Source: an uncultured Carnobacterium sp. (lineage in GTDB: Bacteria > Bacillota > Bacilli > Lactobacillales > Aerococcaceae). From it: a stretch of DNA of 18,624 bases. Location of the stretch: assembly GCA_905371865.1 (NCBI GenBank), contig CAJPNA010000008.1, positions 1 to 18,624 of the forward strand, read 5' to 3'. Positions 6,812-14,885 of the stretch are shown piece after piece. Numbering within the stretch: the first letter of the stretch is position 1; the number at the start of each line of letters is the position of its first letter. The notes under the pieces were generated by a model. That model saw nothing but the letters and a program-made list of their open reading frames with translations, was not told the DNA's origin and searched no databases. A program made the position numbers and the translations under genes.

Positions 6812-7258
6812 TTATAAAAAAGATTTTAATTGGGCCACTAATTGCTCTAATGCTTCTCCTTTTGGTTGATACTCCTCAGATGACATTTCATCCCAAGGAA
6901 CCCACCACACAGGACCTCGACCATTATGACCATAATCCTTCATATCTCCTGATTTTCTTGGAAATAGATGCCAATGAACATGCGCATCTCCATTTCCGAG
7001 TAATTCGATATTCATTTTTTCCGCATGAAATGCTTTTGCAACAGCTTCTTGCACAATGCTCATTTCTTCTAGAAATTTAAGTTTTTCTTCTGGTTTCATT
7101 TGATGCAATTCTGTTACATGTTGTTTGGCTAGGAACAAGGTGTATCCTTTAAAATACTGTCCATCCCCTATCACTACAAAACCTGTTTCAAGTTCTTTAA
7201 CAAAATGCGGATTTCTTCCTTGTTTGATTAATTCAATCCGCTCACAAATCAAACACAT
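6812..7258 (-). CDS. hit: HIT-family nucleotide hydrolase
   Basis: The 148-residue protein belongs to the histidine triad family, which hydrolyses or transfers nucleotides from dinucleoside polyphosphates or nucleotidylated compounds. The triad is H93-V-H95-W-H97 in HVHWHLFPR, with the usual upstream NGDA. An N-terminal C2-x-x-C5 pair, seen in some family members, may help bind metal. The start has AGGGGGT seven bases upstream and lies immediately after the TAA of the small broken ORF (no bases between), so translation may be coupled. It is the last gene of the operon that starts with yhaO. Substrate specificity cannot be read from the sequence. Confidence 0.9.
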   Translation of the reverse strand: MCLICERIELIKQGRNPHFVKELETGFVVIGDGQYFKGYTLFLAKQHVTELHQMKPEEKLKFLEEMSIVQEAVAKAFHAEKMNIELLGNGDAHVHWHLFPRKSGDMKDYGHNGRGPVWWVPWDEMSSEEYQPKGEALEQLVAQLKSFL

Positions 7259-7411
7259 TTACTTACCCCCTATAGCTTTCTCTGCTCTTTTTATACTTTC
7301 TGGGGTAAATTCCCGTTTTTCAAAAATAAATGAATTGATTTCGGTAGTCCCCGTCATGTAGCCTTCGTTATCCACATCCTTAATAGTGATAGTGATTTCT
7401 TATTTACGCAT
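7259..7411 (-). pseudogene. Small ORF of 51 codons with an in-frame stop at codon 4
   Basis: From the ATG at 7411-7409 the frame reads M-R-K-stop (TAA at 7402-7400), then 46 uninterrupted codons to the TAA at 7261-7259. The residues after the internal stop (EITITIKDVDNEGYMTGTTE, then INSFIFEKREFTPESIKRAE) look like a real small protein: alternating beta-type residues, then a charged helix. No other stop interrupts it and it ends exactly at the hit start codon. No strong ribosome binding site precedes 7411. Restart is possible at the internal ATG 7357-7355, which has GAAGG about 4 bases before it, giving 32 residues. I do not recognise the family. It may be a recent nonsense mutation, a sequencing error, or a short leader peptide followed by a restarted ORF. 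Confidence 0.5.
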
Positions 7412-7428
7412 ACTATCGAATTTTTTTC

Positions 7429-8385
7429 TTACTCATTGGATAATGGTTTATAAAATGAGCGGTTATCTAAACCAAATACACGTTCTGAGAATGCGCCAGG
7501 TTCTGTTTTATCCAGTGCATTCGACATCATCGTAATCGTCGCATCTAATAGGTCGATATGATGCAATACCTCAGCTTCAAGTAGCTGTGGTCGAACTGGA
7601 GACCCGTATTCTAACTTCCCGTGATGCGCTAACACTAAATGTTTTAACAAGAGAACTTCTTCTTGATTTTCATCAATTCCTAGTTCTTCGCAAGCTTTTG
7701 TAATTTCTTCGTCCATAATCACGATATGTCCGAGTAAATTCCCTTTCAAGGTATACTCTGTTCCAATAGCCCCTGATAGTTCCATGGTTTTACCGATATC
7801 ATGAATAATAACACCCGCAAATAATAATGAACGATTGATTTGAGGATATTGACCTGAAATCGATTTGGCTAAACGCAACATCGATAATGTATGGAAACTC
7901 AACCCTCCAACGAAGGCGTGATGATGACGTTTAGCTGCCGGATATTCAAAAAAGGCTTCTTGATATTTCCCTAGAATATTATGAACAATTCTTCTGAAAT
8001 ATGGATTTGTAATTTCAAACATTAATTGATTGAATTCTTCTTCCATTTCTTGTTTCGTCATCGGAGCGTGTTCAACAAAGTAGCTTGCAGAAGTCGGCTC
8101 TCCCTTTGACGCATCCGTTAGACGAAGACTCACAATTTTGACTTGCGGAGAATTATTGTATAGTTCCCGTTTTCCATTTAAAAGAACCACTTTCCCTGGA
8201 ACATATTTTTCAATATCTTCAGAGGTTGCTGACCAGTACTTCCCATCCATTTGACCAGACTGATCTTGGAAGGTAAACGCAATAAAAGGTTTCCCATTTT
8301 TTGCCATTCGTACGTCCGCAGATTTAATAAGTAGGAAAATCTCAAAGCTGTCATCTACATTATATTCATATAATTTCTTTGTCAT
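7429..8385 (-). CDS. yhaM: 3'-5' exoribonuclease YhaM
   Basis: The protein is 318 residues, the usual length. An N-terminal OB-fold, about residues 12-90 (IFLLIKSADVRMAKNGKPFIAF, PGKVVLLNGKRELYNN), binds single-stranded nucleic acid. An HD phosphohydrolase domain follows, with H165 (GGLSFHTLSM), H195-D196 (HDIGK), H220 and H254-H255 (LAHHGKLEYGS), and a late D in LHHIDLLDA; these are the metal ligands expected. In Bacillus and streptococci this enzyme trims 3' ends of RNA, including tails left by terminators, and can also act on DNA. The start has GAGGGT seven bases before it. It lies 18 bases behind yhaN, and this yhaO-yhaN-yhaM order is also found in Bacillus. Confidence 0.95.
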   Translation of the reverse strand: MTKKLYEYNVDDSFEIFLLIKSADVRMAKNGKPFIAFTFQDQSGQMDGKYWSATSEDIEKYVPGKVVLLNGKRELYNNSPQVKIVSLRLTDASKGEPTSASYFVEHAPMTKQEMEEEFNQLMFEITNPYFRRIVHNILGKYQEAFFEYPAAKRHHHAFVGGLSFHTLSMLRLAKSISGQYPQINRSLLFAGVIIHDIGKTMELSGAIGTEYTLKGNLLGHIVIMDEEITKACEELGIDENQEEVLLLKHLVLAHHGKLEYGSPVRPQLLEAEVLHHIDLLDATITMMSNALDKTEPGAFSERVFGLDNRSFYKPLSNE

Positions 8386-8403
8386 AATTGACCCTCTTTC
8401 TCT

Positions 8404-10833
8404 TTAGCTCAACTTTAGAATGTTCTCTTTTGAAATTTCTGTAGGAACTTCCGTAGTAAAGTAAAATACTTGTGTAACACGAGATAGCTCTTCTATTAAT
8501 TCTATCATAATCGATAGCCGTTCTCTATCAAAGTTTACAAATCCATCGTCAATCAGAACCGGAATTTTCATTTTCTTAGCTAATTGGAAAATAAAGGCAA
8601 AACGAATTGCAATATACAATTGGTCCAATGCCCCTTTTGAAAGATAGAAAGCTTCCATCCACTGACCATTTTCCTGTTGTACCTTCGCCTGTGTATCGCT
8701 CAAATGAATCTTCGTATATTGTCCCCTCGTTAATCGGCTAAAAATACGACTCGCTTCCTCTACAATCAAAGGAACTTTTGTAGGAACCTTTTCATCCAGT
8801 TGCTTTAAGATCCATTTTGCAGCATATACTTGAGTTGCCCAATCCTTCATCGCTTCCTGAGCTTCGAATCGTTCAAAGCCTGCTTCCATTTGAAGAGATT
8901 CTACTTGCTCATCTTCTTCTAACAGTTCTGCCTTTGTTTTGAGGCTTACTAGTTGGTCTCTGACCTCTTTACGTCTACTTTCCAACTGCGCCTTCGTAAA
9001 AACCTCGTCTTGAAGTTCTTCTTCAAGTGTTTCACGTTGCAAGCTTTCTTTTTCTTCACTCGAGAAAATAGCGACTTGCTTTTGAATATAGGTTCTCTTT
9101 TGCGACAAAACTACTTGTTGATCAAGAGTTGGCAGGTGACTTCTATAGGCTTCTATCGTTGTAATACCAAGAGGTTGCAATCTATCTAGCAATTCTTCTC
9201 TTACTTCTAATGCATCTTGTTCTAATTGCGCTAAATGTTGCTCTCTCTTCTGGATACTTTCTTGGAGTTGTTCCGTTTTGGCCACTCTTTTTTGAGAAGT
9301 CATCCATGTCTCACGAATGATTCCTAGTTGTTGATTGATGGTTGCCGGTGCAGTGATTTCTACTTTTTTCCAGAAGTCTTGAGTTTCTTCTTTAAATGCT
9401 GAAAGTCCTTCTTTCAACTGAATCCACTGTTCCTTCTTTTGTAAGAAATCATTGACACTACGTCCTTCGTTTCGACTAATAAAACGTTTTGCTTCTTCCA
9501 GGGTCACCTCAATGCCTTTATCCAAGAGAATTTGTTGAACACGTTCATTCTCTTTTTTGCCCTTTGGAGAAATGACCTGTCCATTTTTTTGTAAAAAGAG
9601 TCCTCCTGCAATCCCAAGACCGGTAGCAATGATCACACTTACTAGTACTTGATTGGTTAGAAATCCAACAATAATCATCACGATAATTCCAATCAGTCCA
9701 ATGATTATTTCCGTCCTCATCGACGTTAAAGGTTGAGTTTCCCTTTGTATTGCATCGAATTTGGCGAGTTCAGCCTCTGTAAAGGGTTGAACACCTTCTC
9801 TTTGCACACCGATATTTCCAGAATGAGTCTTCAACTCACGTTCCAATTCAAAAGCACGTTCTTCAACAGCAGCCACACTTTGAGCTTTTGTATAAAGAGC
9901 TTCAAGTTCTGTGTCTTCTGTAGCTTCACCTAGAGCTTGAACTTGAGCTTTTGTTCGATTTAACTCTTCTTTTGTTTGTTCGATTTCTTTTTCAAACGAA
10001 CGTAAGCAATGATTCGCCTCTACTGCCTTAGAATGGCCATATTCTTTTGGTAAGTCATGCTGCCCTTCAATGGCGCGGTATTCTTCCAATGCATCAAAAT
10101 AACTATGCTTTTTTTCTAAGATATCTATTCTATTTTGTGTCTTGGAAAGTGATGTCGTCAATTCCTCTTCTTCTTGTTGGAGGTCTTTTATCGTACGAAG
10201 ATATCCTTCATAGAGTGTATTCTCGCTTTTGGTTTGTGACAACCGATTCGTTAATTCCTCGAGACGGTCGATTCGCTCATTGAGTTCCAGTTTTTTTGCT
10301 TGAGGACGATACAGTTTATTCGCATCATTTAGTAGCCTTTGACTCTCTTCATATGCCCCTTTATGTCCCATGACACTGAGACTATATAAGAAACGATGCA
10401 TTTCTTCTTCATTACTAAAGACGTTTTGCTGTAATTCCTCCTCATTAAATCCAAAAAGCGAATGGTATTCACTCAATGTTAATTCGTGGAGGATTCGCTC
10501 GAGCATGGACTCCGGTAAAGCCTGACCTGTTTCGGCCGATTTTAACACTAATTTCTTTTGAGAACCTACTGCAGTTCGTTCAATGATGAGAGAACCTAGT
10601 CCTTCATCTTCAATCCACATTCGCCCGCCCCGCGTATTCGTATGAAGTGGCTGGTAAGGATACACACCATTCTTCTTTTGCTTAAAATCAAAGAGCATTT
10701 GTTCGATAAATCTTCGAATGGTCGTCTTCCCAGATTCGTTCAGTCCTTGAACGACTTGTAAGTTCGGATGGAAGGTAAAAGTCTCATGTTCCCATTTTCC
10801 AAAATGATCAATTTCGATTTTTGAAATATACAT
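8404..10833 (-). CDS. yhaN: YhaN, SbcC/Rad50-like ATPase with a central membrane hairpin
   Basis: The 809-residue protein has a Walker A site at 30-38 (GLNESGKTT). Long coiled coils run from about residue 180 to 340 and from 430 to 660. The ABC-type signature (LSKGALDQLYIAIRF) and a Walker B site (PVLIDDGFVNFD) are near the C terminus. This is the head-arm-head layout of SbcC/Rad50. At about residues 374-392 and 396-415, where Rad50 has its zinc hook, there are two hydrophobic segments, as is known for YhaN, so the hinge is probably membrane-anchored. It is shorter than Bacillus YhaN (roughly 960 residues as I recall), mostly in the coils. Its ATG overlaps the yhaO stop (TAATG), indicating coupled translation and a complex with YhaO. 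Its role is likely DNA end processing, inferred. Confidence 0.92.
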   Translation of the reverse strand: MYISKIEIDHFGKWEHETFTFHPNLQVVQGLNESGKTTIRRFIEQMLFDFKQKKNGVYPYQPLHTNTRGGRMWIEDEGLGSLIIERTAVGSQKKLVLKSAETGQALPESMLERILHELTLSEYHSLFGFNEEELQQNVFSNEEEMHRFLYSLSVMGHKGAYEESQRLLNDANKLYRPQAKKLELNERIDRLEELTNRLSQTKSENTLYEGYLRTIKDLQQEEEELTTSLSKTQNRIDILEKKHSYFDALEEYRAIEGQHDLPKEYGHSKAVEANHCLRSFEKEIEQTKEELNRTKAQVQALGEATEDTELEALYTKAQSVAAVEERAFELERELKTHSGNIGVQREGVQPFTEAELAKFDAIQRETQPLTSMRTEIIIGLIGIIVMIIVGFLTNQVLVSVIIATGLGIAGGLFLQKNGQVISPKGKKENERVQQILLDKGIEVTLEEAKRFISRNEGRSVNDFLQKKEQWIQLKEGLSAFKEETQDFWKKVEITAPATINQQLGIIRETWMTSQKRVAKTEQLQESIQKREQHLAQLEQDALEVREELLDRLQPLGITTIEAYRSHLPTLDQQVVLSQKRTYIQKQVAIFSSEEKESLQRETLEEELQDEVFTKAQLESRRKEVRDQLVSLKTKAELLEEDEQVESLQMEAGFERFEAQEAMKDWATQVYAAKWILKQLDEKVPTKVPLIVEEASRIFSRLTRGQYTKIHLSDTQAKVQQENGQWMEAFYLSKGALDQLYIAIRFAFIFQLAKKMKIPVLIDDGFVNFDRERLSIMIELIEELSRVTQVFYFTTEVPTEISKENILKLS

Positions 10834-12002
10834 TAACCTTCCTCCCTTCCTAAAAATCGAGCTTCTAATAAACGCATCGCACGTTCGTGAATCTCTTGTT
10901 GAACATCTTCTTGCTGAAGAAACTCATTCATCCATTGATTCGCAAACCCACTCTTGGCAATCTCCATTTCAGAAAAAATCGTAGAATCCTTCTCCCCTAC
11001 TAAAGAGATTCCAGAGACGCCGCGTAAAGGCTCTATCATTCGTTCTCTAATACTCATTACACTCACAAGTGAGCCTCTTTCTTCCAATAAAGAATTCACT
11101 ACTTGCGTGAGTTGCAGTAACTCTTCTCTTGTAAACAGTGACTCTTGCATTTGTAAAAAGACGGTGATAAGGCTACGTTTTTCTACTTTTGGTAGAGCCT
11201 CTACAATGAAATAGGGAACAGTTTCCAAACGAGCACTTTCAATAATTCTTATTGTGACATCCATCCAATCCATCTTACTCGTCTCAATAAAGTGAATCTG
11301 AGGAGGACGCCCTGAAGTGATTTCGACTAAAAGCGCTCCTTTTTCTCCACTCTCAGATCGGTCAGCCCCCTGTGTTGTTCCACTATACCAAGCGCATGGG
11401 TTCTGTGACACTTCTTGGCAATGATGAATATGCCCTAATGCCCAGTAATCATAGTTTTTATCTTTTAATTCAGGGATTGAAAAAGGTGCATAGCGCCCAG
11501 TAGAAGAAGTCACCTCTCCATGCAAGACACCAACATGAACATCACAGTGTGGGCTCTTGATGGGATACTCTTGTATTTTACGGTTAGGGATAACTGGAAT
11601 GTCATAACTAAATCCACTAAAGGCCACACGTTCTCCCTTTTTGGTCTCTATTTCGATGGTTTCAACAGTACTTCCAAAAGTATAAATATGCTCTCCAGAT
11701 ACATAAGCAGTCCCCGCATCATGATTGCCAAGTGCCAAAATGACAGGAATCCCAAAAGGAGCCAGACGATTTAGTTGCTGTTGAAGAAATAACTTTTCTT
11801 TAATAAACGTCCGTTGGCTATCCAATAAATCTCCTGATAAAACAAGTACATCCACTTCTTCTTCAATGGCTTTACCTACAACTTTTTCAAAAGCATCAAA
11901 GGCAGCCTGTTTTAACTCCCTTGCGATTTCACGATGATTCTTACCAATGCCTGCATAAGTAATCCCCAGATGGACATCTGATGCATGGATCAATTTGACC
12001 AT
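10833..12002 (-). CDS. yhaO: YhaO, SbcD/Mre11-like metallophosphoesterase
   Basis: The 389-residue protein carries the calcineurin-type phosphoesterase motifs in order: D9-x-H11 (ASDVHLG), GD at 57-58 (LSGDLLD), GNHD at 92-95, H161 (VLHGE) and GHIHH at 190-194. This is the nuclease half of an SbcCD/Mre11-Rad50-like pair with YhaN. The start chosen is the ATG at 12000-12002, which has AAAGGAG eight bases upstream. The frame extends 22 codons further, but those lie inside the yheA terminator hairpin and lack a binding site. It heads the yhaO-yhaN-yhaM-hit operon, yet no promoter fits between the terminator and its start. Partner and DNA-end role are inferred from family and coupling. Confidence 0.92.
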   Translation of the reverse strand: MVKLIHASDVHLGITYAGIGKNHREIARELKQAAFDAFEKVVGKAIEEEVDVLVLSGDLLDSQRTFIKEKLFLQQQLNRLAPFGIPVILALGNHDAGTAYVSGEHIYTFGSTVETIEIETKKGERVAFSGFSYDIPVIPNRKIQEYPIKSPHCDVHVGVLHGEVTSSTGRYAPFSIPELKDKNYDYWALGHIHHCQEVSQNPCAWYSGTTQGADRSESGEKGALLVEITSGRPPQIHFIETSKMDWMDVTIRIIESARLETVPYFIVEALPKVEKRSLITVFLQMQESLFTREELLQLTQVVNSLLEERGSLVSVMSIRERMIEPLRGVSGISLVGEKDSTIFSEMEIAKSGFANQWMNEFLQQEDVQQEIHERAMRLLEARFLGREEG

Positions 12003-12024
12003 TCTAGTTACTCCTTTCTTTTTC

Positions 12025-12082
12025 TTCAAAAAAAGCATATTTTCCTGAACCGTCTTTCGTGCGTTCAAAGAAAATATGCTTT
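12025..12082 (-). terminator. Terminator or attenuator between yheA and yhaO
   Basis: AAAGCATATTTTC (12032-12044) pairs perfectly with GAAAATATGCTTT (12070-12082), and TGAAC (12046-12050) pairs with GTTCA (12063-12067) inside it. On the minus strand the stem is followed by a T run (complement of 12025-12034). It is a strong intrinsic terminator for yheA. It ends about 22 bases before the yhaO start, with no room for a promoter in between. Confidence 0.85.
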
Positions 12083-12114
12083 GGATCGATTCTTATTAAA
12101 ACCGTTTGATTGAA

Positions 12115-12459
12115 CTATTTACCATTATAAAGCTCTTGAAGTGGATTTGTAATGATACGGTTAATGTCTTGCATAATCGTATTTAAACGTTGCTCCGCTT
12201 CCATCAACGCTTTAATATATTCATTTTCGCTCACTTTTTGTCCTAATTCTTGAGCTTTTTGAATATCTTCTTCCGTAATTTCTTGTCCTGAATATTGTTT
12301 TTGTTGTAATTCAATATTCACTTGACGGAATTCATCGAATAATGCTTTTGCTGTTTCATCTGCTTCAATGGCTTCGAAGCTTGCTTTTACAGTTTTGAAT
12401 TCTGCTAAATCACGCAAATCACGTTCTAATTGGTTTGCTGTATCATAAATATTACTCAT
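12115..12459 (-). CDS. yheA: UPF0342/YheA protein (YlbF/YmcA family)
   Basis: The 114-residue, almost wholly helical protein closely follows the UPF0342 pattern: N terminus SNIYDTANQLERDLRDL, central QKQYSGQEITEEDIQKAQEL, and C terminus INRIITNPLQELY. The family (DUF964) also includes YlbF and YmcA, which act with YaaT on RNase Y in Bacillus. YheA itself has no firmly established function. The start has a full AGGAGG seven bases upstream. It has its own extended -10 promoter and a strong terminator, so it can be a single-gene transcript, although read-through into yhaO seems required. Confidence 0.92.
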   Translation of the reverse strand: MSNIYDTANQLERDLRDLAEFKTVKASFEAIEADETAKALFDEFRQVNIELQQKQYSGQEITEEDIQKAQELGQKVSENEYIKALMEAEQRLNTIMQDINRIITNPLQELYNGK

Positions 12460-12486
12460 CTTTCATCCTCCTAATTGTTTTGTCTT

Positions 12487-12496
12487 ATTATAACAT
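12487..12496 (-). promoter_or_regulatory. Extended -10 promoter of yheA
   Basis: TATAAT (12492 down to 12487) is preceded by TGT, an extended -10 element. The -35 region is poor. It lies about 28 bases before the start codon. Confidence 0.6.
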
Positions 12497-12517
12497 ATCG
12501 TCGCCTACTACACTACA

Positions 12518-12539
12518 AATACGAACGTACATTCGTATT
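12518..12539. terminator. Inverted repeat at the PBP stop codon; possible weak terminator
   Basis: AATACGAA (12518-12525) pairs with TTCGTATT (12532-12539) around 6 bases, overlapping the PBP stop codon (12540-12538). On the minus strand it is followed only by TTTGTAG, so termination would be weak; it may instead be a binding site. Confidence 0.4.
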
Positions 12540-14700
12540 ATCGATTATTAAATTTATTCCAGATATTTTTACCCCATTCCTGAAGTTGATTCCAGATTTG
12601 TTCTCCAGTCTTTTGGGCATCCTGAATAAAATTATCTAGCGTATTATTTTGATTCTTTTGATTTGATTGTTTGGTTTTTACAGGCTCTACATTAAATGCC
12701 GTATTGGCTGTATATTGTAGTAAGCCTTCCATCTCTAGTTTAAAGAGTGGCCCTACCCCTTCTCTACTGGAAGCAGATAAAGAATAATTTCCGGATTGGT
12801 CATATCCCATCCAAGTCGCCACCACTACATCCGGCGTGTATCCAATCATCCATTGGTCTCTAGAACCATTTTCATTATTAAGAGCTTCTGTAGTCCCTGT
12901 CTTCCCGGCAATAATTTTACCTGAAGGGGAAAATGGAGCGCCTAGCCCTTCTTGACCATAGACCGTTAAAAGCATACTTGTCATCTTCTTAGCTACTTCT
13001 TCTGTCGTTACACGATTGTCTTTAACCGCTGTATTATCGACAATGACTTTCCCGTTTGCATCTACAATTTTAGTAACAAAACGAGGTTTCGTACGAACAC
13101 CTTTATTGGCAAAAGCTGTATAGGCTGAGGCCATTTGGATTGGAGAAACCCCTTTTGTGAGTCCGCCTAAAGCAATCCCTAAATATTCATCTCCGGGATC
13201 AGTTTCAATCCCAAACTGATGGGCTTTTTCGATTCCTTTTTTCAAACCAATTTTATCTAATAACCACACTGCTGGAGCATTCCAACTCTGATTCAACGCT
13301 TCTGTCATCGTAACTGTTCCTTGATACTGTTTATTCCAGTTTTCTGGAGTATATTTGTCTGACCCATAGGAACGTTTCTCATCCACGAGTACAGAATTCG
13401 GTTGGTATCCTTCTTCCAGAGCAGAAGTATATACAGCTAATGGTTTAAACGTAGAACCGGGTTGTGCTTGCAATTGAGTGGCACGATTAAATCCTCGGAA
13501 GGTATGTTTCTCATTCGTACGTCCTCCAACCGTAGCTAGGACATCCCCATTTTGTGGATCCATAGCCACAGAAGCCGCTTGAGCAATCGTTCCGTCACTA
13601 GCTTTCGGGAATAACCAACTATTGGAGAAGGTTTCTTCCATATCGGCTTGCATCTTTTGGTCTAAGCCTGTATAGATTTTATACCCTTTATTTAACAGTT
13701 CTTCTTCGCTAATCCCATAATTATTAGTAATTTCGTTAATAACGGCATCAAAATAATAAGGATATTTATAACGAGAGTTTGCTACATAAGCGTCTTGAAC
13801 CGTAATAACTTCCGCTCCGGCTTTATCCGCTTCCTCTTGCGTAATTTTTCCATTAGTCACCATTAATTGTAATACTGTAGCACGACGTTTCACCGTTGCT
13901 TCCATATCATCGATTGGATTATACACATTTGGTGCCTTCAAGCTTCCGGTTAATACGGCAGCTTCACTAATGGTTAAATCTTTCGCACTTTTACCAAAGT
14001 AGCGTAAAGACGCATTCTCGATTCCGTATACGCCATTACCAAAATAGGCATTATTCAAATACATCTCTAAAATTTGATCTTTAGAATATTTCTTTTCCAG
14101 CTCAAAACTTAAAAAGAGTTCTTTTGCTTTTCTCAAAAACGTCTGATCTTGTGTAAGAAAAGCATTTTTAGCCAACTGTTGGGTGATGGTACTTCCTCCA
14201 CCTGTAACACGACCGCGATTGAGTAATAACCCAAATGTGGCACGTAAGAATCCTATTGGATCAAACCCATGATGATCATAGAACCGCTTATCCTCGGTAG
14301 AAACAAGGGCATTAATCATATTTGGAGAGATTTGATCGATGGTCACAAATTCTCCTTTGTTGATATTTAAAACTCCCGCTTCTTGATTATTACGGTCATA
14401 AACTTCTGTTACTTGTACCATCCCAGCTCTTAAGCCACTGACATCAGTAGTTTTAGCAGTATATACTAAAAATGCTGAAAACAGGGTAATAGCTGTAAGC
14501 ATGATAGTAAGAATTAATTTCGTCACATGGAATTTTCTCCAAAAACGACGAATGGCTAACATAATACTATGATTCCAGGCTCTCTTTATAATCGATTGTT
14601 TTGTAGGCTCTTCTGTATGACGATGTTCGACTGTCTCTTCTGGTTCTTGATCATGCATCACGTGATCGACATGATCTTTTTCATTAAATTCTTCGTTCAT
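12538..14700 (-). CDS. Class A penicillin-binding protein (transglycosylase/transpeptidase)
   Basis: This bifunctional enzyme of 720 residues polymerises lipid II and crosslinks peptidoglycan outside the membrane. A long charged cytoplasmic tail (1-60, rich in Asp, Glu and His) precedes one membrane segment at about 61-82. The glycosyltransferase domain has the catalytic E136 in EDKRFYDHHG and GGSTITQQLAKN at 168-179. The transpeptidase domain has S416-x-x-K419 (PGSTFKP), S472-x-N474 and K600-T-G; all active-site motifs are intact. The Asn/Gln-rich C terminus is typical of low-complexity wall-facing tails. It resembles streptococcal PBP2A, but class A subtypes are hard to tell apart by eye. 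AGGAGG precedes the start, and a strong promoter lies 26-53 bases upstream. It is probably transcribed alone. Confidence 0.93.
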   Translation of the reverse strand: MNEEFNEKDHVDHVMHDQEPEETVEHRHTEEPTKQSIIKRAWNHSIMLAIRRFWRKFHVTKLILTIMLTAITLFSAFLVYTAKTTDVSGLRAGMVQVTEVYDRNNQEAGVLNINKGEFVTIDQISPNMINALVSTEDKRFYDHHGFDPIGFLRATFGLLLNRGRVTGGGSTITQQLAKNAFLTQDQTFLRKAKELFLSFELEKKYSKDQILEMYLNNAYFGNGVYGIENASLRYFGKSAKDLTISEAAVLTGSLKAPNVYNPIDDMEATVKRRATVLQLMVTNGKITQEEADKAGAEVITVQDAYVANSRYKYPYYFDAVINEITNNYGISEEELLNKGYKIYTGLDQKMQADMEETFSNSWLFPKASDGTIAQAASVAMDPQNGDVLATVGGRTNEKHTFRGFNRATQLQAQPGSTFKPLAVYTSALEEGYQPNSVLVDEKRSYGSDKYTPENWNKQYQGTVTMTEALNQSWNAPAVWLLDKIGLKKGIEKAHQFGIETDPGDEYLGIALGGLTKGVSPIQMASAYTAFANKGVRTKPRFVTKIVDANGKVIVDNTAVKDNRVTTEEVAKKMTSMLLTVYGQEGLGAPFSPSGKIIAGKTGTTEALNNENGSRDQWMIGYTPDVVVATWMGYDQSGNYSLSASSREGVGPLFKLEMEGLLQYTANTAFNVEPVKTKQSNQKNQNNTLDNFIQDAQKTGEQIWNQLQEWGKNIWNKFNNR

Positions 14701-14725
14701 ACAATCCTCCTTTTAAATTGAATCT

Positions 14726-14753
14726 ATTATACTGTACCACAAATTCTTTTCAA
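14726..14753 (-). promoter_or_regulatory. Promoter of the class A PBP gene
   Basis: On the minus strand TTGAAA (14753 down to 14748) is followed after 16 bases by a perfect TATAAT (14731 down to 14726). It lies 26 bases before the start codon. Confidence 0.8.
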
Positions 14754-14840
14754 ACCACATAGAAGCTTTTGACCTTTTACAAAAAATTAAACGATTCTTC
14801 TTTTATATTCTAGTCTTTATAACTCACTAAGTCGCATAAA

Positions 14841-14879
14841 AGAAATAAAGGACGAAGGAAATCTCTTCCTTACGTCCTT
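14841..14879 (-). terminator. Terminator behind murA
   Basis: AAGGACG-AAGGAA (14848-14860) pairs with TTCCTT-A-CGTCCTT (14866-14879), with one bulged base and a 5-base loop. On the minus strand it is followed by TATTTCTTTT. It starts 6 bases after the murA stop codon. Confidence 0.75.
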
Positions 14880-14885
14880 ATGATG

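Noticed and set aside
12003..12068. N-terminal extension of YhaO
   Set aside because: These codons lie inside the terminator hairpin of yheA, while a good ribosome binding site precedes the ATG at 12002.
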